IMG/VR virus record: IMGVR_UViG_3300024341_000114
Span: 1 to 21,573 of that record
DNA: 21,573 bases
Strand: one strand, 5' to 3'
DNA from: a virus
Part shown: in pieces, positions 1-6,696 of the stretch
Layout: each line of letters begins with the position of its first letter
Numbering within the stretch: position 1 is the first letter of the stretch
Notes under the pieces: generated by a model
What the model saw: only the letters and a program-made list of their open reading frames with translations
The model's database searches: none
What the model was told of the DNA's origin: nothing
Program-made: the position numbers and the translations under genes

Positions 1-1
1 A

Positions 2-595
2 GAAAGAAGAACCTCTGATCTTGTAAAGTTACCAAGCCTAGCAACACCTTTACAATCAATGCACAGAAATTATCTGATAAAAAGAAAATTTGATCCAGAT
101 TACCTAGAAAAGAAATATGATTTGCTTGGTTGTGCAGAGGTTGGAGATTACAAATTTAGAATAATAGTACCTGTTTATCTTCACAATAGATTGGTAACTT
201 TCTTAGCAAGGTCTATTTTTGAAGGATTAAAAGAACCTTATAAAAATGCACCTGTGGAAGAATCAGTAATACCCATAAAGTCAGCAGTTTATAACCTAGA
301 TTCGGTAAGAAACAATGTGGTTATTGTTGAAGGTGTTACTGATGTATGGAGAATAGGAGAGGGTGCAGTAGCTACATTTGGTAAAAAGTACACAAAAAAT
401 CAGTTGGTACATTTTTCTGGAATAAAAAGAGCCTTTATCCTTTATGATAGTGATGCCCAAAAAGAAGCTGATAAATTGGCTTATGATCTTTCAGCCATTG
501 TAAAAGAGGTAGAAATTTTAACTTTGTCGGAAGGTGATCCTGCTGATTTGTCTGAGGAAGATGTAAAAAAACTCAGATCGGATTTGTTTTTGTGA
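2..595 (+). CDS. DNA primase, TOPRIM C-terminal part (5' end outside window)
   Basis: The reading frame is open from the first bases of the window, so the ATG at 59 is internal and the gene begins upstream. About 197 residues are visible. The segment after PLQSMHRNYLIKRKF has the look of the linker that follows the zinc-binding domain in CHC2-type primases. A TOPRIM fold follows: VVIVEGVTDV carries the conserved Glu, and FILYDSDAQKEAD carries the DxD-like metal-binding acidic pair. Primases of this type lay down RNA primers for lagging-strand synthesis with the replicative helicase, which is encoded at 3491. Only the TOPRIM half is seen, so a separate TOPRIM protein is possible, but the neighbouring replisome genes favour primase. 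Confidence 0.8.
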   Translation, partial: ERRTSDLVKLPSLATPLQSMHRNYLIKRKFDPDYLEKKYDLLGCAEVGDYKFRIIVPVYLHNRLVTFLARSIFEGLKEPYKNAPVEESVIPIKSAVYNLDSVRNNVVIVEGVTDVWRIGEGAVATFGKKYTKNQLVHFSGIKRAFILYDSDAQKEADKLAYDLSAIVKEVEILTLSEGDPADLSEEDVKKLRSDLFL

Positions 596-646
596 TTTTT
601 AATTAATCTCTACTCTAACCATAGCAGAAATTAAAAAGGTTTGCTG

Positions 647-748
647 ATGGATTTAAACGATCTTCAAAAAGACATAGTTTCTATCACGTTTTTAAAAGAA
701 TTGCTCATATTGCAAAATAGATGCATGGTTTTCTATAAAAAATTTTAG
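647..748 (+). CDS. possible 33-aa ORF in the regulatory region
   Basis: A short ORF opens at ATG 647 behind AAAAAGG, about seven bases upstream, and ends at TAG 746-748. The product starts MDLNDLQKDIVSITFLKEL and could form one amphipathic helix. No family is recognised. It ends just before the -35 box at 759. The ribosome-binding site is the main support. Chance occurrence in AT-rich DNA is quite possible. Confidence 0.3.
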   Translation: MDLNDLQKDIVSITFLKELLILQNRCMVFYKKF

Positions 749-758
749 AAAATTTCTC

Positions 759-787
759 TTGACAAAAAATCAGAATCATGAGATACT
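759..787 (+). promoter_or_regulatory. sigma70-like promoter
   Basis: A perfect TTGACA at 759-764 is followed after 17 bp by GATACT at 782-787, matching four of six bases of TATAAT. An alternative -10, TACTAT at 784-789, has a 19-bp spacer. The start of transcription would fall near 794. The terminator-like hairpin about 50 bp further on suggests that it drives a short RNA. Confidence 0.65.
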
Positions 788-793
788 ATAAAC

Positions 794-893
794 AATCTGC
801 CGTGTGTCACTCCTTTAACCAATCTTGCTTTTCAGAGCAAGTAACAGGGAGCAAGTTTCCTTCCTTTCTTTTCTTGCTCCCTGTTCTTATTTT
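794..893 (+). ncRNA. candidate small RNA, about 100 nt
   Basis: The interval lies between a near-consensus promoter (759-787) and a strong hairpin terminator (843-893) and has no convincing ORF. A first hairpin, CTTGCT 824-829 with AGCAAG 836-841, precedes the terminator stem. The same six bases recur in both hairpins: AGCAAG at 850-855 and CTTGCT at 873-878. The two hairpins could therefore swap partners, as attenuators do. The terminator loop is pyrimidine-rich (TTTCCTTCCTTTC) and complementary to purine-rich ribosome-binding sites of the AAAGGAAAG type used by several genes here. A trans-acting regulator or an attenuated leader is inferred, not shown. Confidence 0.5.
843..893 (+). terminator. 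rho-independent terminator
   Basis: A perfect 13-bp inverted repeat, AACAGGGAGCAAG at 843-855 and CTTGCTCCCTGTT at 873-885, surrounds a 17-nt pyrimidine-rich loop and is followed by CTTATTTTATT. It is the strongest terminator-like hairpin seen in the window. Confidence 0.75.
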
Positions 894-895
894 AT

Positions 896-1135
896 TAGGT
901 AAAAGGTGATGAGGTTAGTATCTATGGTAGCTTCTCAAGGTAAAAGAAAGTAACACAAAGAAAAAATTGATAGCAAGGTTCAACACAAAAATTATAACGT
1001 TTCACCTCAAGGTTCTTTATCTCTTATACGTAGTATAAGAGATGTAAAAACCATGATGTTGCACTATAATATTTTATGTTTCACCATGCTATTAGTCTTC
1101 ACCTAAAGGTGAAGACAGTCTGAAAGGAAAAACCA
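896..1135. promoter_or_regulatory. gene-poor leader with two perfect hairpins
   Basis: No convincing gene lies here. A 14-codon ORF at 909 is too short to credit. ATCTCTTATAC at 1019-1029 and GTATAAGAGAT at 1033-1043 form a perfect 11-bp palindrome with a 3-nt centre. A TATAAT lies at 1065-1070 without a recognisable -35, so the palindrome sits where an operator or activator site could act. GTCTTCACC at 1095-1103 and GGTGAAGAC at 1108-1116 form a perfect 9-bp stem with a TAAA loop. This second stem ends 19 bp before the start of the next gene and could influence its ribosome-binding site (AAAGGA at 1123-1128). Neither hairpin is followed by a T run, so neither looks like a terminator. Confidence 0.5.
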
Positions 1136-1939
1136 TTGGATTTAGTAAAAAGGGACAAAACAAAACCCTTGTTTATTAGAATCAGGCGTCCTTTACCTTC
1201 CCCAACATTTGATAGAAGCCTTTACAAAATAAAACCACCTGAATATGAAGCTCCCGCTCACATTCAGGATATTTTTGATTTTTGGTACAGTCTAAATCTA
1301 AAAAAACTTCCTAGTAAAACCTCAGTATCTTACAAAAATGCCATACAGTCTGTGGAGAAAATTCTAAAAGGAGAATTCTTTACAGGTAAAATAGCGGATT
1401 ATCCTGAATGGGCTAATCATAAATTTCCTAAAGAAGATATGTTTTTATCCATAGAAAGATTTGCAATATCAACCAATGATCCAGATTATTATCCTGTGGA
1501 TAAATCTTACCACAAAAGTATTACTCTTAATTACTTCCTTTACAATCCCTATTCAAAATTCCAAAAAAGTCTGTTTATCTATTACCTTCAAAATGAACCT
1601 ACATTAAGGGTTATGGACAATAATCCTACACTAACAAGTTACCTTATAACGATCTATAAAAAGGAGGTGACTTCCGAAACTGTTACTGATCTAAGCAGCA
1701 ATAACAAGGACAAATTTATCCAAGCCTCATCACAATTAAAAACCTTTTTTATCAAAAATGTTAGTAGGTTGCGGATGGGAATATCTATTACAGAAATGAA
1801 GATGGCTAGATGGTTATATGAGGCTATTTTAGCAGATGTAAAAGATGCCTACAAAATAAAACCGGGATTCTTTTGCAGTAAAGAAACCTTTGAGGTAAGA
1901 TTGCCACTTTATCTTAACTCCCAAGGAGTATTGAAATGA
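1136..1939 (+). CDS. unknown protein, possibly replication-linked
   Basis: This 267-residue protein starts at a TTG codon with AAAGGA eight bases upstream. I do not recognise a family with confidence. The N-terminus MDLVKRDK resembles the starts of the helicase, RecA-like and 20545 proteins in this window. Residues of roughly 40-80 (IFDFWYSLNLKKLP and what follows) look like a small helical domain. The rest is mixed, with many aromatic residues and no membrane segment or signal peptide. It sits between the primase and helicase genes. A role such as helicase loading or origin binding would fit the position, but nothing in the sequence proves it. Confidence 0.75.
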   Translation: MDLVKRDKTKPLFIRIRRPLPSPTFDRSLYKIKPPEYEAPAHIQDIFDFWYSLNLKKLPSKTSVSYKNAIQSVEKILKGEFFTGKIADYPEWANHKFPKEDMFLSIERFAISTNDPDYYPVDKSYHKSITLNYFLYNPYSKFQKSLFIYYLQNEPTLRVMDNNPTLTSYLITIYKKEVTSETVTDLSSNNKDKFIQASSQLKTFFIKNVSRLRMGISITEMKMARWLYEAILADVKDAYKIKPGFFCSKETFEVRLPLYLNSQGVLK

Positions 1940-2091
1940 AAAAAATATGTGGTAATTGTAAACATTACCGAAAGTCTGTTAGATATGAAAAAGGGTACTG
2001 TTTCGTTACCACAACCTCAAAAGGGATAATGTTGACAAGGACAGAAGAGGAATCATGTAAATATCTTTATAAACCTAAGGAAAAAAAATGA
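1936..2091 (+). CDS. small Cys-rich (zinc-ribbon-like) protein, 51 aa
   Basis: The ATG at 1936 overlaps the upstream stop as ATGA, with AAGGAG in the upstream coding end as ribosome-binding site. The product begins MKKICGNCKHYR and has cysteines at residues 5, 8, 22 and 41. The Cys-x2-Cys start with two later cysteines suggests a single zinc site. The short overlap with the next ATG (2088) supports co-translation. Partners and function are unknown. Confidence 0.7.
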   Translation: MKKICGNCKHYRKSVRYEKGYCFVTTTSKGIMLTRTEEESCKYLYKPKEKK

Positions 2092-2483
2092 AGGATGAAT
2101 GTAACATTTCTTTGGATCTAGTAAGTAATTATGAAGGATGTAAACTAATATCCAGACAACATAGAATGGCAGTAAAAACACACAAATGTGAGGAATGTGG
2201 TGAAGATATTTTACCTGGAGAAAATTATGAAAAGATAGTGGGTAAAATAGATGGTCAACTTTTTACTGTAAAAACCTGCTCTTCATGTTTATCAATGAGG
2301 AATACTTTCTTTGATTCCTATTATTACCACATGATATGGGATGATTTGGAAAATGAAATCGAGGAAACATATGGGAATGTTTCTGAAGCCTGTATGGTAA
2401 AATTAGATAAAAAGGCTAGGGAAAAGGTTTGCGAAATAATTGAGAGATATTGGGAAAAACACTATGATGAGGAGGAGGAATGA
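2088..2483 (+). CDS. zinc-binding hypothetical protein, 131 aa
   Basis: The start overlaps the upstream stop (ATGA). Two Cys-x2-Cys pairs, HKCEECGEDI near residue 34 and KTCSSCLSMR near residue 64, bracket a short beta-rich segment (LPGENYEKIVGKIDG) typical of a treble-clef or zinc-ribbon knuckle. The acidic helical C-terminus ends in a run of Glu. Proteins of this general shape are common in tailed phages and have no assigned role. I infer nucleic-acid or protein binding from the zinc knuckle only. Confidence 0.75.
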   Translation: MKDECNISLDLVSNYEGCKLISRQHRMAVKTHKCEECGEDILPGENYEKIVGKIDGQLFTVKTCSSCLSMRNTFFDSYYYHMIWDDLENEIEETYGNVSEACMVKLDKKAREKVCEIIERYWEKHYDEEEE

Positions 2484-2638
2484 TGGAACTATCAAAAGCA
2501 CGGCTTTGCCTAGACTGTGAATGGGTAGATGTTTATCAAGATTGTCCTAAATGTGGCTCAAAAGCTACTCATCTTTTAGTGAATTTTCTAAGCGAGGAAA
2601 GGTTATTTGTTGCTAAAGAGGAGGAAAAAGGTGAATGA
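2483..2638 (+). CDS. small zinc-ribbon protein, 51 aa
   Basis: ATG codons at 2480 and 2483 are both in frame. I chose 2483 because the GGAGGAGGA ribosome-binding site is too close to 2480. The product contains LCLDCEWVDVYQDCPKCG, two Cys-x2-Cys pairs nine residues apart, a compact rubredoxin-like zinc knuckle. An acidic tail follows. The stop at 2636-2638 overlaps the ATG at 2635. Function is unknown. Confidence 0.65.
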   Translation: MELSKARLCLDCEWVDVYQDCPKCGSKATHLLVNFLSEERLFVAKEEEKGE

Positions 2639-2838
2639 CAATATTAGCAAAAAGGAATATTGATATTACCATTGAAAAGAAAATTGCTACTGCGGCCATT
2701 ATATCCAAAAAATTCTTACAGGAGATAAAACCGGTTTATGACTCCAACTATATTAAAGGTATACCTTTTAAGATTATATTACTTAGGATTATTAATAATT
2801 ATAAAAGCTTCTATAAAACTCCTAACCTTTGTTTCTAA
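2635..2838 (+). pseudogene. truncated duplicate of the helicase N-terminus
   Basis: The 67-residue ORF begins MTILAKRNIDITIEKK and matches the start of the intact helicase at 3491 (MTILAKRDLDVTVEKK). By my count 32 of the first 41 residues are identical. Similarity fades after about residue 60 and the frame stops at 2836-2838, so it lacks the whole ATPase domain. The DNA has diverged in many silent positions, so it is not a fresh duplication. It lies directly upstream of an HNH endonuclease gene, which suggests that it is a relic of the endonuclease insertion or of recombination with a related phage. It may still be translated, since its ATGA junction with the upstream gene is intact. Confidence 0.75.
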
Positions 2839-2867
2839 AACCTATTCCTGTATAAGAGGTAGAAAAT

Positions 2868-3494
2868 ATGAAAATTTGCTCCATTGAAGGGTGTAATAAC
2901 AAATTTTATGCAAAAGGATTGTGTGTAAACCATTATATGCAAATTAATAGATGTGGAAAAATTCTTAAAAGGACAAGATTTGATCCTAATGAAATTATCA
3001 TTGATAATAACCATTGTAGGATGAAGCTTTATAATAGGAAAGGTGAAGAAATTGCAGAAACTATATTTGATTTGGAAGATTATAATAAGGTTAAAAATAT
3101 AAAATGGCACAGAATAAATACAGGATATGTAATGTCAAACAAAGAAATAGGACCTGTTTCATTTACAAAATTCATTCTGAATCTCCACAAAGAAAAGGAA
3201 ACAACAGTGGATCATAAAAATAGAAATAAATTGGATAACAGAAAAGAAAATTTAAGAATTTGCACTCAAATGGAAAATATAAAAAATAGAGGTATTTCAA
3301 AGAATAATACATCAGGGTTTAAGGGAGTTTCCTTTTGCAAAGATATAAAAAAATGGGGAGCTTTTATAATGTGTGATTATATCCCTATTTTTATAGGGAC
3401 ATTTTCTACTAAAGAAGAAGCCGCTTTAGCTTACAATGAAAAGGCTAAGGAATTACATGGAGAATTTGCTGTATTGAATGAGGTAACCATATGA
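2868..3494 (+). CDS. HNH homing endonuclease with AP2 domain (copy 1)
   Basis: The 208-residue protein has three parts. The N-terminal motif CSIEGCNNKFYAKGLCVNHY is a Cys/His zinc finger. The HNH core is VDHKNRNKLDNRKENLRIC, with its Asp-His, Asn and Asn-Leu-Arg pattern. The C-terminal AP2-like DNA-binding region is SGFKGVSF plus GTFSTKEEAALAYNEKA. Free-standing enzymes of this class cut a related gene in coinfecting phages and spread by gene conversion. The gene lies between a broken and an intact helicase N-terminus and ends in ATGA overlap with the intact helicase. A 208-residue paralogue lies at 12628. Confidence 0.88.
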   Translation: MKICSIEGCNNKFYAKGLCVNHYMQINRCGKILKRTRFDPNEIIIDNNHCRMKLYNRKGEEIAETIFDLEDYNKVKNIKWHRINTGYVMSNKEIGPVSFTKFILNLHKEKETTVDHKNRNKLDNRKENLRICTQMENIKNRGISKNNTSGFKGVSFCKDIKKWGAFIMCDYIPIFIGTFSTKEEAALAYNEKAKELHGEFAVLNEVTI

Positions 3495-5005
3495 CAATAT
3501 TAGCAAAGAGGGATTTAGATGTCACCGTAGAAAAAAAGATAGCCACTGCTTCTATTATTTCTGAAAAATTTTTACAGGAGATATTACCAATCTATGATCC
3601 TAATTACATAAAAAACAGTTTTGTAAAAATAATCTGTCATTGGTGTTTACAATACTTTGAGGAATATGGAAAATCTCCTAAAACAAACATAAAAAATATT
3701 TTTGACCTTGAAAAAGGTGAACTTTCTCAGGAAGAAACAGACATCATAGAGGCTTTCCTTGTTCACTTATCAGAACAGTATGAGGAAGATCAAGGAATAA
3801 ATGAAGATTATATTTTAGATTCCGCACTAAAATATTTCAAAAAAAGAGAACTTGAAATAATTGCGGATAATATTGCCAAATTATTATCAATAGGTAAAGT
3901 TGATGAGGCTGAGGAGCAAATAAGGAACTACAAAAAAGTAGAAAAACTTACCACAGGATGGTATGATGTATTTGATGAAAAACAAGTTAGGACTGTTTTT
4001 GATGCTAATCCAGAGGGACTGTTAAGATTTCCGGGGGAACTGGGCAGAATGATAGGCCCTATGGAAAGAGGTTGGGTTATAGGGGTGATGGGGGCCTTCA
4101 AAAGGGGGAAAACCTGGGTTCTGATAGAACTTGCTACTTTAGCTTTATTCCAGAGATTGAAAGTAGTATTTATATCCCTTGAAATGAATAAGGAAACAAT
4201 GAACGCAAGATTTTATAAAAGATTGACAGCTTTTGGAGAAGGGGCAACTAAATGGATTTACCCTGTGTTTGATTGTCATTTCAACCAAGTAGGGGAATGT
4301 GGTGATCCTAGAAGAAAAAACAGAGAGAGGTTAATAGGAGAGAGTGGAGAAATTCCCCCTTATTCTGAAGATTTAGCCTACAGACCTTGTACTGAGTGCA
4401 GAGGTACAGTAAATTACAGGGTAGCTACATGGTTTCAGGCTGTAGAAAGACCTCAATTTACTATGGCAAATACTGTAAATCACATTAAATCCTTCAAATA
4501 TCAATATGGTTCAAATATCAGAGCTATGAGTTACCCTAAATTTTCTGCAAATATAGAAGACATAAAAAGGGACTTGGATCTTTTAGAGCAAAATGATGAA
4601 TTTATTCCAGATGTTATTGTAATTGACTATGCTGGTATTTTGAGACCAGAAAATCCAAAAATGCAGAAAAGAGAACAAATTGATGATACTTGGAAGATTC
4701 TTGGTCAATTAGCTTCAGAAAGGAACTGTTTAGTAGTTAGTGCATGGCAGGCTAACAGAGGAGCTTTGTACAAGAAACAGATGGATCAAGAAGGTGTGTC
4801 TGAGTGGATAGGTATTTTAGGTCATGTTGATGTTTTCTTAGCAATAAACCAAACAAAGGAGGAAAAAAGACATCATTTGGTCAGAATAGGATTATTAGGT
4901 CACAGACACAAGGAATTTAATGAGGAAGAAAACTGCATAGTATTACAACAACTTAGCTTGGGTCAAGTTAATTTAGACTCAGAAAGGACATGGGACTTTA
5001 CATAA
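3491..5005 (+). CDS. DnaB-like replicative DNA helicase
   Basis: The 504-residue protein has a helical N-terminal domain (about 1-150) followed by a RecA-fold ATPase. The Walker A motif is GAFKRGKT at 201-208. The Walker B strand is VIVIDYAG, with Asp379. SAWQANRG near 417 fits the H3 region of DnaB-family helicases. It would unwind the fork 5'-3' as a hexamer and recruit the primase encoded upstream. An insertion between Walker A and Walker B carries Cys262, Cys270, Cys300 and Cys303, a probable zinc site. The ATG overlaps the HNH stop, with GAGG as ribosome-binding site. Confidence 0.88.
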   Translation: MTILAKRDLDVTVEKKIATASIISEKFLQEILPIYDPNYIKNSFVKIICHWCLQYFEEYGKSPKTNIKNIFDLEKGELSQEETDIIEAFLVHLSEQYEEDQGINEDYILDSALKYFKKRELEIIADNIAKLLSIGKVDEAEEQIRNYKKVEKLTTGWYDVFDEKQVRTVFDANPEGLLRFPGELGRMIGPMERGWVIGVMGAFKRGKTWVLIELATLALFQRLKVVFISLEMNKETMNARFYKRLTAFGEGATKWIYPVFDCHFNQVGECGDPRRKNRERLIGESGEIPPYSEDLAYRPCTECRGTVNYRVATWFQAVERPQFTMANTVNHIKSFKYQYGSNIRAMSYPKFSANIEDIKRDLDLLEQNDEFIPDVIVIDYAGILRPENPKMQKREQIDDTWKILGQLASERNCLVVSAWQANRGALYKKQMDQEGVSEWIGILGHVDVFLAINQTKEEKRHHLVRIGLLGHRHKEFNEEENCIVLQQLSLGQVNLDSERTWDFT

Positions 5006-5196
5006 TGGAGATAAGAGACTTAGTGGACGTAAAAGACCTAATTATTAATGGAGTTATTATTCATAATAAAGTGATTGAAAGGATAACTAATTACAAATAT
5101 TCTGATGGTCTTTGGTTCTTTTTTGACAAAAATGGTAATGCTATTATTTTAGCAACAGGGCAAATATCAATCCTAACAAAGGAAGGAGAAAAATAA
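5005..5196 (+). CDS. hypothetical protein, 63 aa
   Basis: I place the start at 5005, where the helicase stop and ATG share a base (TAATG), as at several other junctions here. An in-frame ATG at 4990 lies only one base after AAAGGA and inside the helicase gene. The product starts MEIRDLVDVKDLIING and is mostly short predicted strands (NGVIIHN, GLWFFFDKNGNAIILATG). It has no cysteine cluster or membrane helix. No family is recognised. Confidence 0.6.
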   Translation: MEIRDLVDVKDLIINGVIIHNKVIERITNYKYSDGLWFFFDKNGNAIILATGQISILTKEGEK

Positions 5197-5396
5197 TGGG
5201 GGATATGGCAGATTGGATAAATGAAGATTTTGATTGGGATGATTTCAACAGTCCGGATCATGATACCTTCTGTAAATACTGCCATAGAGGTCCTTTTGAC
5301 TGGAAACTAACTGATAAAGGTTGGCGTTTATTTACCCAGGAGAGAGAAATTATTCATTCATGTAAGGCTTATTCTAAAAAAAGGAGAGGAAAATGA
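5196..5396 (+). CDS. small zinc-binding protein, 66 aa
   Basis: The acidic N-terminus (MGDMADWINEDFDWDD) is followed by FCKYCHRGPFDW and, after GWRLF, the pair HSC near residue 55. Cys26, Cys29, His54 and Cys56 would form a zinc site. The pattern Cys-x2-Cys, then GWRLF, then HxC is one I associate with small uncharacterised phage proteins. The TAATG-type start shares a base with the upstream stop and GGAGAA precedes it. Confidence 0.65.
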   Translation: MGDMADWINEDFDWDDFNSPDHDTFCKYCHRGPFDWKLTDKGWRLFTQEREIIHSCKAYSKKRRGK

Positions 5397-5581
5397 AAGA
5401 ATTTTGTGAAGGTGAAATTGTCAGAGTAAAATTGACAAAAGAGAAGGTAATAGTTTTAGATAAACCTTCTTGTTATTCAGGACATAAAACTTATAAAGTT
5501 AGAGATACCAGAAATATTACCCGATATTTTTTTCCTTTTGAACTTGAAAATATACCAAAAAAGAAAGGGGTAAAGAAGTGA
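5393..5581 (+). CDS. hypothetical protein, 62 aa
   Basis: ATGA overlap with the upstream gene and an AGGAG site support translation. The product (MKEFCEGEIVRVKLTKEK) looks like a small beta-barrel: an alternating strand pattern, then DKPSCYSGHKTYKVRD and a basic tail. Position next to queD could imply a link to base modification, but there is no direct evidence. Its stop overlaps the GTG start of queD. Confidence 0.6.
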   Translation: MKEFCEGEIVRVKLTKEKVIVLDKPSCYSGHKTYKVRDTRNITRYFFPFELENIPKKKGVKK

Positions 5582-5925
5582 TCATAGCTAAAACTTTTTA
5601 TTTTGATTCAGCACATAAATTGCCGAATTATGAAGGTAAATGTAGATTTTTACATGGTCATAGATTCCGATTAGATGTTGTTGTAGAGGGACATGTTAAT
5701 CCTTTAACAGGAATGGTTATGGATTTCTCATACCTGAAAGAAGTAGTAAATAGTAGGATAATTCAATTATTAGACCATTGTTTGTTAAATGAAATCCTAG
5801 AAAACCCTACAGCAGAAAACTTATTATTTTGGATAGCTGATGATCTTAAAAACCTACTACCTGATCTAAAAAGGCTTAGGTTGTATGAAACACCCGATTC
5901 TTATGCTGAATTGGAGGTAAAATGA
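5578..5925 (+). CDS. queD: QueD, 6-carboxytetrahydropterin synthase
   Basis: The enzyme converts 7,8-dihydroneopterin triphosphate to 6-carboxy-5,6,7,8-tetrahydropterin, the second step from GTP to preQ0. The 115-residue length fits bacterial QueD. Zinc ligands are His13 (SAHKL) and His27/His29 (LHGHRF). The catalytic Cys22 lies in GKCRFLHGH, the place it holds in Escherichia coli QueD. LDHCLLN (Asp66-His67) and the late Glu in LYETPDS complete the active-site pattern. The GTG start overlaps the upstream stop (GTGA), and GAAAGGGG lies upstream. Its stop overlaps the ATG of queE. Confidence 0.92.
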   Translation: MIIAKTFYFDSAHKLPNYEGKCRFLHGHRFRLDVVVEGHVNPLTGMVMDFSYLKEVVNSRIIQLLDHCLLNEILENPTAENLLFWIADDLKNLLPDLKRLRLYETPDSYAELEVK

Positions 5926-6578
5926 AAATTTTCAGTATTTTCCACTCAATAGATGGGGAATGTAATCTATGGGGACAGGGAACATTCAGCACTTTCATAC
6001 GTTTTTCAAATTGTAATTTAAGGTGCTGGTACTGTGACACAAAATATGCCCAAGAAGAAAGTTCTGGAAAGGACATGAGTGTAGAGGAAATTTTTAGACA
6101 AGTAGAATTTTATGGCTGTAAAAAAATCACAATAACTGGAGGAGAGCCTTTACTGCAAGAAAGGGCAGTATACACCTTAATTGATAGATTTTCCGCAGCT
6201 AAATACAAAATAAGTGTGGAAACTAATGGAACTCAACCTATACCTACTATATTCAGATGGTTTAAGGATTTATGTTGGGTTGTGGATTATAAATTAGATT
6301 ACCAAAATAAGATGAATTATTGGTCTTTTGCTAATTTAACAAAAGATGATTTTGTAAAAATTCCGGTGGAAGATTTTAAACAGTTGGCTGAGGCTGTATT
6401 GGTGAGGAAGAGTTTGATAGATTATGGGTGTAGAGCCAGATTTTTCCTAAGTGCAGTTAAACCTAAATATTCAGATCAAGCTCTAGTTGAGGATGCAATA
6501 AAAATAAAAATGTTTGATTTTGGAATAAATGTTCCATTACACAAGTATCTTTGGTCAGGTTCTAAACATGAGAGATAA
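5922..6578 (+). CDS. queE: QueE, 7-carboxy-7-deazaguanine synthase (radical SAM)
   Basis: The enzyme contracts the QueD product to 7-carboxy-7-deazaguanine. The 218-residue protein carries the radical SAM signature Cys31-x3-Cys35-x2-Cys38 (CNLRCWYC) for the 4Fe-4S cluster and the SAM-binding TGGEPLL at about 72-78. FHSIDGECNLWGQGTFSTFIR is the usual QueE opening, so the start is secure. Near its end, FFLSAVKPKYSD is close to the substrate-pocket segment of the family. It overlaps queD by four bases, with GGAGG as ribosome-binding site. Confidence 0.93.
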   Translation: MKIFSIFHSIDGECNLWGQGTFSTFIRFSNCNLRCWYCDTKYAQEESSGKDMSVEEIFRQVEFYGCKKITITGGEPLLQERAVYTLIDRFSAAKYKISVETNGTQPIPTIFRWFKDLCWVVDYKLDYQNKMNYWSFANLTKDDFVKIPVEDFKQLAEAVLVRKSLIDYGCRARFFLSAVKPKYSDQALVEDAIKIKMFDFGINVPLHKYLWSGSKHER

Positions 6579-6600
6579 GGGAAAAAAATTTTTTGAATTT

Positions 6601-6627
6601 CCGAGGAAAAATAATTTTCGGTTTTTC
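6601..6627 (+). terminator. weak terminator-like hairpin after queE
   Basis: CCGA at 6601-6604 and AAA can pair with TTTTCGG at 6615-6621 around a GG bulge, and TTTTTC follows. The stem is short and AT-rich. The same bases also form the upstream part of the promoter, so termination is only a possibility. Confidence 0.3.
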
Positions 6628-6644
6628 AAAAAATATGCTATATT
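6615..6644 (+). promoter_or_regulatory. extended -10 promoter, shared motif copy 1
   Basis: TATGCTATATT contains TGC (6636-6638) directly before TATATT (6639-6644), an extended -10. TTTTCG at 6615-6620 lies 18 bp upstream. Nearly the same block, including the CAAAAA tract, occurs at 17727-17756 ahead of another operon start. It would drive the 6697 gene and the FolE, GAT-QueC and DpdA genes beyond. Confidence 0.65.
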
Positions 6645-6696
6645 AGTAGTAGAATAAAAAAATGTCCTTAGAGACAAAAAAAATCAAGGAGGCTTT

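Noticed and set aside
896-960. 14-codon ORF at 909 (MRLVSMVASQGKRK) as leader peptide
   Set aside because: AAAGG precedes it, but there is no attenuator directly after it and the length is within chance expectation.
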